Source: Nonomuraea angiospora (GTDB lineage Bacteria > Actinomycetota > Actinomycetes > Streptosporangiales > Streptosporangiaceae). From it: 64,000 nucleotides of DNA. A model generated the notes under the pieces. It was not told the origin of the DNA and did not search any database. It saw nothing but the letters and a program-made list of their open reading frames with translations. Positions 17,301 to 26,300 of the stretch are shown piece after piece. The position numbers and the translations under genes are program-made. The first letter of the stretch is position 1. Each line of letters starts with the position of its first letter. Where the stretch lies: positions 682,001 to 746,000 of the forward strand of contig NZ_JADBEK010000001.1 of the NCBI RefSeq assembly GCF_014873145.1, given 5' to 3'.

Positions 17301-20300
17301 GACCAGGATCGTGGTGGCGTCGGAGACCCGCGTGCTGAAGGCCGGCAACTCGTCGAGCTCCTGGATCTCCGGCGCGAGCAGCGCGGGCACGCCGCCCTCC
17401 AGCAGCGCCTTGTTCAGCCGGTACGCCGTGCTGGAGGTGAGCCTGATGACCTCGTGCGGCAGCGCGGCGATCTCGTACGGCCGCTGGACCTTCACCGCCG
17501 AGGGGTAGGTGACGTACGTGGAGCCGAGGAACAGGTAGAGGTCGCCGGCGTCGAGCACGCCGTCCAGCCCCGTCTCCCAGCCGGCGGGCAGGCCGCTCCA
17601 GTTGCCGCTGACCGGGGAGAACTCCGCCATGGACGCCAGCTCCTCGCCGGGCCGCAGCACCGTGTAGTCCTGCTCGCTGAAGACGTAGCGCAGGCCCGCG
17701 CGCCGGAAGACGGCCCGGACGCGGCGGCTCATGGGCTTGGGATAGCCGGGGTCGGCCAGCGCGGCCGGGACGCCGTCCTTGAGCGTGTAGCGGACGTACT
17801 CGAGGTTCCTGGCGAGGAACAACGTGGCGTCCTGGCCGCCGGTGCCGGCGACGACGTAGGCCGCGTCGACGCCCTCGTCGGTGACGGCCGTCCTGGCCAC
17901 GCCCAGGGGCTTGACGGGGGACGGCTCGCTCTGGACGTATTCCCTGGGACCGTTGCCGGACTGCCCCCGGCCCTTGCCGGGTTGCTCGCGGGTGATGGAC
18001 AGGTAGGTGCGGGCGTCGTTGTTGAAGAAGTAGACGCTCTCGCCGTGGCGGAAGGGGGCGCTGACGGGGCCGGACTGCGGCAGGCCGTCCCTGTTGCCCC
18101 GCAGCGGGATCGGGCGCTCGTTCGGGCCGTCCCCGCGCCGGTAGGAGTCGCCGCTCACGACGAAGACCTCGTCGCCGCGGAACAGGAGCGCATCCACCGG
18201 CGGGTTGCCGATCGCCCACGGCGGCAGGAAGGTCTCCAGGGAGCTGCCGGGACGGGTCCGGCGCAGCCACACGTGCTGCCCGGCCGAGTAGTAGTACTCC
18301 ACGCCGTTCGCGTCGACGGCGGCGGCGTCCACCCTGTCCCACTGCGGGAAACCCTCTTTGTTGCCGGCGATCGGCTTCGGATAGCCGGCGTCGATCCTGC
18401 CGAAGGGGTCACCGGAGTAGCGGTAGTAGTACGCGCCGGAGAACAGGTAGCGGAACCCGTCCTTGACGATGGCCGCGTCGACCCCGGCCGCGTCGTCGTA
18501 CAGGGGGGTGGCGACGTGTCCCCAGCGTTCGGCCGTCAGCGGCTTGCCGAGGCGGGTGGCGGTCGCCCGGGTCGCGGAGACCTCCACGTAGTAGGGGCCG
18601 GAGCCGCTCTCGCCGGTGTTGTTGAAGAAGTACCTGACGCCGCCGGGCAGCTCGACCGCGGCGTGGATCGGGGACCACACCGGCAGCTTGTCGGAATTGC
18701 CGCTCAGCTGCCGCGGCTCCTCGCCGCTGCCCTCCGGGGCGATCGGCCGGCACAGGAAGCTGCCGCCCTTGTGGTCGACGCTCATCCACGGGTCGCTCTC
18801 GGCCCCCGCCGGCAGGGTCAGCTGGACGACCTTGGACGCCTCGATGGGCTCGCCGAAGATCTGCTCCAGCCGGGACGGCCGCACCGGCTCGGGCACGCCC
18901 TCGGCGCGGATCGCGTACAGCTCGGGGGTCAGCGCGAACGCCGACTGCACCTTCTGCGGGCCCTCCGGCTTGGCGACCGTGTACGTGGCGGTGATCAGGA
19001 TGGTGTCGTGCGTGCCGCCGTCCGGCACCGGCACGGTGGCGGAGGCCTGGACGTACAGGCTGACGCCGTCGACGGGCGCGTCCAGCACGTCCTCCAGCGG
19101 CAGGACCTGCGAGGGCACCCATTCGCCGTTGAGGTTGCGGAAGGAGTAGTTGACGCGCACGCGGTACTTGGGCGGCGGCGGGGTGAGCGTACGGTCGTCG
19201 CCGCTCTGCTGCTCGGTGAGCGTGGTCTGGGCGCCGGGCTCGGGCGCGACCGCCTCGGCCGTGGGCCAGAAGACGAAGATGCGGCCGAAGGCGTGCACCG
19301 GGTAGACGATCTCGGCCTCGACCTGCGCGTCCACCTTCAGCCACGGCTGCCAGGTGGCCGACAGGCGCCCGTCGTCCCTGAACTCCGCCTCGCGGCAGTA
19401 GTAGCGCCTCGGCTCGGTCCTGGTCCTGCCGAACAGCACCAGCCGCCGCACGCCCGCCTCTGCGCCGTCCGCGCGGTAGACGTAGCCGCCGGCGATCGCG
19501 AGCCTGGAGACCTCGGTGTACTCGTCGAGGTAGCGCTTGTAGGCCTGCTCCACCTTCTCCTGGGTGATCTCGCCCTGCAGCAGGTCGTCCTCCAGAGCGC
19601 GGAAGGCGGGCGTCTTGGAGCCGCGCAGCTCGGGGCGCAGGTAGTTCTCCGGGTAGAGGAAGACCTTCCTGTTGGCCTCCCACAGGCGGTAGTTCTTCAG
19701 CCACGCCCACCAGGTCCTGATCCGCCGCCTGATCTCCTCCGGGTCCCGCCCGCTCGCGACCGTCACCCGCTCCAGGTCGAGCAGGTAGCGGTGCACGTAG
19801 AGCTGGGCGGCCGCGATGGCCTCGCGCACCCGCGAGGTGCGGCCCTGGCCGCCCATCTCGACGTCGGCCAGCAGCAGCTCGTACAGCTCTCCCGGGGTGC
19901 CCGGGACGATCGAGACGAGGGCGTCGCGCTTGAGTACATTGATCTCGTCGTGGACGGCGGCCGACAGCGCCTCCCACTCGCCTGGATACAGGCGCTCCAT
20001 GATCCCGTAGAGGGCGGTGTTCGCGGCCGCCAGGGCGGGCGCCTCGCCGAAGGCGGGCCGCCACACGTCGGTGTAGAGCGCGGACGGGGCCTCCCCGATC
20101 CGGCCGGTGAGCGTGAACAGCTCGACCAGGCGGAGCAGGAACTCGACCTCGAAGCGGTCCTCCTCCCACCGCACCGGCGCGGCGCTCACCGCCGCGGCCG
20201 CGATGGCCTCGGGCTCGGCGGTCAGGAGCGCGGCGTTGCGCTTGGCCCACCTGATCTCGTCGACGTCCCAGCCGAACAGGTCTGCCAGGTAGGCGTACGG

Positions 20301-23300
20301 GTCCTGCACCACGGCCGGCGGGTCCAGCAGGAAGGCGGCCAGGCCGTCCGGGTGCCGGCGGGCGAGGTCGACGAACCTGGAGATCGTGTGCACATCGCTC
20401 AGCCGGTAGTCGGCCGTGCCGCCCCAGCGGTAGCGGAACCGCTGCGGGTAGGTGCGGTCCACCTCGTGATAGCCGCGGGAGTAGCGTACGTATTCGTCGC
20501 CCTTGCACAGGTACGTGCGGCCCTCGAAGACGAAGGCGCCGTCGACGCCCGACTCGAAGCGGCCCGGCAGATCGCCCCAGTCGTCCCGGACGGTACGGGG
20601 GTGGCCTTCCTCCACGAACTCCAGCGCGCCCGGACGGTAGCGGACGTACTGCTCGCCCTTGAAGGCGTACAGCTCGCCGGTGGGCGCGGCGAAGGCGGCG
20701 TCGATCAGCCGGTGGCCGGCGTCGGCGAAGGCGTTGCGCACCTTGCCGAACAGGGCGTTGACGGGCCGCGCGGCCGGTTCGCCGACCCGCTGGCAGAGGC
20801 CGCCCTTGATCAGGTGGACGACGCCGGCGGGGCCCGGGGTGCGGAAGGCCGCGTCGAGGCCGTCGGCGAAGTCCGCGGGCGGGTCCTGCATGCGCAGATC
20901 GAGGGCGAGGCCGGGAAGGATGGCGCGGGGGTAGCCGTCGTCGGCGTACTCGTACGCGGTGCCGGTGTAGCGGACGTACTGGTCGCCGGAGAACAGGTAG
21001 GTGTGCGCGCCGGCGACGATCGTCGCGTCCACCTTCTCCCTCTCCACGAGGTTGTTCCGGACGCGGCCGAGGACGGCCAGGTCGCGGGTGGCGGTCGCGG
21101 CGCGGGAGACGACGTGGCAGGAGCCGCCGGCGAAGAGGTAGGCGGTGCGGCCGTGGGCGACGGCGGCGTCGATCGCGTGGCCGGTGACCGCGTCGTCGAA
21201 CGACTCCGGCAGGTTGGCGAAAGCCGTCTCGCGCCGCAGGTTGCCGACGATCTTCTTCGGGTAGCCGGGGTCGATGTAGCGGTATTCGGAACCGGTGTAG
21301 CGGACATACCGGTCGCCGGAGAACAGGAATGTCGTGTCGTCGCCGAAGACGCAGGCGGCGTCGATCCTGGCGGTCGCGTCGTCGGGCACGAACGGGTTCG
21401 GCGACCTGCCCCACCGGTCGCGGATGACGGCGAGCGGGGCGAAGTCGTGCCCGTCATGGCGGGAGTACTGCTCGGACAGGAAGAAGTACGTCGAGCCGTC
21501 CGGCGCGGTGAACGCCGTGCGCAGCGCGTCACCGTCCTCCCTGCTGGACTCGAGGACGCGCTCGAATCCGGGCCAGAGCCGCTCGATCGGGCGCGGGTAG
21601 GACCAGGCGCCGGCTCTCTCGTCGTACTGCAGGCAGTGCTCGCCGAGCAGCAGGAGCATGGTGTCGCCCGCGAACAGCACCGCGTCGGGCACAGGGTGGC
21701 CGGGTATGCGGTACTGCTCGGGCACCTGCCAGAAGCTCTCGTCGGCGATCTGCGGCTCGCCGTCGGGCTCGGTGTAGTCCGTGCCGGAGTAGACGAGGTA
21801 GCGCCTGCGGCCGTCCTCGCCGGGCGACTCGAAGACGTACGTCTTCGTGCCGCGGACGTACGCGAGCGCGACGTCGTCCAGTCCGCCCCAGTGCTCGGAG
21901 ACGAGCCGGGGCTCGCCGTCGATGGTGAGGCCGGGGTTGGGGGCGGCGGTGCCGGCGGGGCCGGGGTCGGCGTAGACGACGAACTGGTCGCCGCTGAACA
22001 GGTACGTCCTGCCGTCCCTGCCAACGAACGCCGCATCCACCTTGTTGTCCTGATAAATCGTGTTACGTGGCTTGCCCCACTCCTCGGCGAGGAGGTACGG
22101 CCTGTTCAGCCGCGTGTTGACGCAGTTCGGCCCCTTGAACAGGTACGTGGTGCCGTCGGCGCCGCGCAGCACGGCGTCGAGCCCGCGCCGGAACTCCTCC
22201 GGCGCCGCGCGCAGCGACCGCGGCGTGCCGGTCTCCTGCGCGAACCCGAACCCCTCGACGGCCTCGACGCCCGCGCGATGGCGCCAGCCGCCGCCGTCCT
22301 CCGCCAGCAGCTTGCCGTCCTCCAGGAACGCGCAGCTCAGCCCGATCGACGAGGCGTCGTCGTAGCGGCGGTAGAGGCCGTCGGACACGATGTGGCAGCG
22401 GCCGGCGCGGAAGAGGTGGACGTTGCGGCGGTCGGCGAAGGCGGCGTCCACGCCGTCGAGCGTGACGTCCAGGGCCGCCATCCCGGGCTCCCGCGACAGC
22501 GCGGACAGGGCGGCCGGATAGCCGTCCTGCACGTATTCGAGCTCCGTGCCCAGGTAACGCACGTACTGGTCGCCGGAGAACAGGTAGGTGTAGTGGCGGT
22601 CCACCTTCCTGCCGTCGATCTCCTCCGTCACGGTCCTGGTCAGCGCGGCGTCCACCAGGCCCGTCCGGGCGATCCGGTTGACCACGTTGCCCCAGTACGC
22701 GGGGACGGAGGCCGGGTAGCGGTCGTCGGCCCTGGTGTAGTCGCCCCCGGAGAAGCGGGTGTACCGGTCACCGGAGAAGGCGTAGGTCCGGCCGTCCTTG
22801 CCGACGAAGGCGGCGTCCACCTTGGTGAAGGGCAGCAGGCTGTCCCAGTGCTCGGCGATCGTGCGCGGCTCCGACCACCAGCGGTGCCGCGCGTCGGACA
22901 CCACGAAGCCGTCGCCGGCGAAGAGGTACGTGCGGCCGGTGCCGTCGGTGAAGACCGCGTCGATGACCGCGAAGCGGGGGTCGGCGGCCAGCGAGGCGGG
23001 CAGGTTCCACCAGTTGTCGGAGACCGGCTTGGGGTAGCCGGCGTCCGGGGTGGCGTAGTCCCTGGTGGAGTAGCGGACGTGGAAGTCGCCGCCGTCGGCG
23101 TGCACCTGGATGCGCAGCGGGTTCCTGCGGAGCGTCAGCGCGATGCCCTGCTCGGTGCCGACGTGCCAGGTCCGGTACTCGTCCGTGCCCTCGGCGGTGA
23201 CGGTGGCGCTCTCGGCCAGGGTCAGGCCGTGCTCCAGGAAGTGGCGGCGCAGCGCGGGCGACAGGCGGCCCTCGTTCAGCTCCGGCTCCTGGGCGAGCGG

Positions 23301-26300
23301 CACGTCGAACAGGTGACCGCCCTGGCCGAACAGGTACGTCCTGCCGTCCATCACGAAGGCGGCGCCGACCTTGCGCAGCCCTCCCCAGTCACCGGCGATC
23401 CGGCGCGGGTAGCCGAGATCGACGACGGCGTAGTCGGCGCCGGAGTAGCGGATGTACCTCTCGCCGCTGAACAGGTACGTCTTGCCGTCCATGCCCACGA
23501 GCGCGGCGTCCACGGCGCCGCCGGCCAGCACGTCGGCGACCTTGCCCCAGCGCTCGGCCGTCGGCTGCGGCACGCCGCCGCCGGAGGCGGAGAAGGAGAC
23601 CGTCCTGCCGTCCTTGAACAGGTGCACCATCCCCGAACCGGGCTCGGTGAAGGCCGCCTCGACGCCGGTGTGGAACTCGCCGGGCAGCCGGGCGAACTCG
23701 CTCTCGATCCGCCGCGGATAGCCGTCGTCCACCCGCACGCCGTCGTTCTCCACGCTGTCGGTGTAACGGGCCACCTGGTCGCCGCGGAACAGGTACGTCC
23801 TGCCGTCGGGGCCGGTGAACGCGCCGTCGAGGCTCCGCGCGCCGTCGAAGGCGTTGCGGATGCGGCCCCACCGGGCGGAGATCGGCTGCTCCTGCCCGCC
23901 GATCTCGAAGTAGCGGCCGCCCGCGAACAGGTGGACATGCCCGTCCACGTCCTGGAAGGCCGCGTCGAGCGCTCCGGTGAACGCCTCGGGCAGCGGCGTG
24001 TCGTGGCCCTCGGCCTGCCACCACTCGGCGACACCGCGCGGGTAGCCCTCGTCGACGGTCGTGAAGTCGGGGGTTGAATATCGGATGTACTGGTCGGCGC
24101 AGAACAGGTAGGTTCTGCCGTTCTCGTCCACGTACGCGCTGTCGATCCGGCGCGGGGCCTCGAAGTTGTTCCTGACCTTGCCCCACAGCTGGTCACGGGG
24201 CGCCCAGCGGATGCTGCCCGGCTCCTTGACGAACAGCCGCGACACCTCCCGATCGGGGGCCTCGTCACCCTCGTTCCGCTCGACGGCGCGGCCGACGATC
24301 CACTCGGCGCCGCCGGGGAAGGCGAAGGCGGCGTCGACCCGGGTCAGCCCGGTGAGCCGGGGCGACAGCTCGGTCAGCGCCTTGGGCCTGGGGTCGAGCA
24401 GGGCGTACGTGTCGGCGGAGTAGGCCCAGTAGACGTCGCCGGCGAACACGTAGATGCGGCCGTCGGAGCTGTGCAGCACCGCGTCGACGACGTCGACGCC
24501 CGGCGGCAGCGCCAGGGGTTCGGGGTATTTGCCGGTCAGGTCCTGGTCGTGGAAGGCGACGGCGACCTCGGTCTCGTCCATGCCGAGCTTGCCGGCCAGC
24601 CGCGCGAAGCGGCGGATGCGCTCGTAGGCGGCCTGGAAGTGCGGATCCGACAGCCGCCGGGGGACGGCGATGACCGGCGGGATGAGGATCTCCATCGCCT
24701 CGGGCAGCCCGCCGGCGACGCCCGCGCAGATCGCCGCGGCGCTCTCCTGGGGCACCCCGAACGCGTCGGCCAGCGCGGAGGTCAGCGCCTCCTGCTGCTG
24801 CCCGGCGCGGCTCTCCAGCGCGGCGGTCACCTCCTCGACCGCCTCGGCGAGCGCCACGGCGACCGCGTGCAGCAGGAAGAACACGTCCCGCTCGAAGTCC
24901 TCCAGCCCCTGCAGGGCGAAGCTGACGACGTTCGCGGGGTTGGCGAAGAAGGGGACCGCCTCTCGCGGCACGGACAGGCCGTCGGTGAGGTGTCCCCGCG
25001 CGATCAGCTCCTCGACGACCAGGCCCTGCTGCTCGTCGTCGAAGCCGAGCTCGCCCAGCGCCTCCAGGTGGATCCGGTACGGCCGCTCGTCCTGCGCGCA
25101 CTCGGCGACCCGCCTGGCCACGAGGCCGGTCTCGGCCGCGGTGAACCCGTCGCCGAGCGTCTCCACCTCGGCGACCGGCCAGCCGTCGCTCAGGTAGGTG
25201 CCCTCCATCGCGGCCATCGCCCGCTGCGCCATCGCCAGGTCCGCGACCTCGGTGAAGTCCTCGGGGGTGAAGGTGAAAAGCTCGGCCGCCAGCTCGCCGA
25301 TCTGCCGTTTCGCGGCGTCGAGCACGGCGCTGCGGTGCGGGTGGAATTCGGGCGGCAGCGCGAAGTCGGCGGGCTGGAGCGCGGCCAGCGCCTGCTTGTC
25401 CAGATAGCGGCCGTTCTCGTCGATGTAGCCGTTGAAGCGCAGCCCGTCCATCAGCCTGGCCAGCCGCGCCTCGCTGAGCCGCAGCCCCGTGAGAAGCCCG
25501 GTGTCGAGGACGAGCGGCTCGGCGCGGAAGGCGTCGACGCGCCGGCGCAGCAGGGTGAGCACCTCGGGGGCCACGTCGGACAGGCCGGCGTTGACGCGGA
25601 ACGCCTCGACGTTCTCCTCGTCGGCGAAGAACGCCGGATCCTGTACGGCGCCCTCTTCGTCGACGTACCCGTGGTAGATCAGGTTGTCGTAAAGCTCGTC
25701 GAGCTGTCCCTGGGACAGGTTGCCGACGGTGGCCAGGTCGGAGGGGTAGAAGGACGAGGTGCCGTTGCCGACGCTGTTGATCAGCTTGAACAGCGCCTCC
25801 TTGAACGACGTGAAGTCCCGCTCCAGGTTCAGGGCGTAGTCGGTCTCGGGCATGCCCTCGGTGACGAGCGTGCCGTCGGCGCGCAGCCGTCCGCTGAACA
25901 CGAGCTGCGCGCGGATCTTGCCGGCCATTCGCTCACCGAGCCCCAGCCCGACGAGGTCGTCGTCGACGATCATGCCGAGGGAGGTGACCGCCTCGTGCGC
26001 GGCCGCGGCCACCGTGGCGGGGTCGAGGCGCAGCAGCCGGGCGTCGCGTTCCGACACCACCGCGCCGGCGTGGGCCGCCAGCACGTCGTGGACGGCCTGC
26101 GCGGCCCGCGGCCCGAAGCGCTCGCCCTCGAACATGGCCGGCTCCATGGCCACCGCCTGGAACCGCTGGTCGAGGCCCTCCAGCACCGCGAGCCGGTCAT
26201 CCCCGCCGGACCCGCCGGACCCGCTGGACGCGCCGGACCCGCCGGACGTGCTGGACCCGCTCCCCAGGATCTCGGCCAGCTCCTGCACGCCGAAGCCGCT

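Noticed and set aside
14274..24077. Plus-strand open frame of more than 3,200 codons antisense to the TcA gene
   Set aside because: It mirrors the high G/C third positions of the TcA gene, encodes low-complexity Gly/Arg/Val/Leu-rich sequence with no domains, and has no ribosome-binding site.
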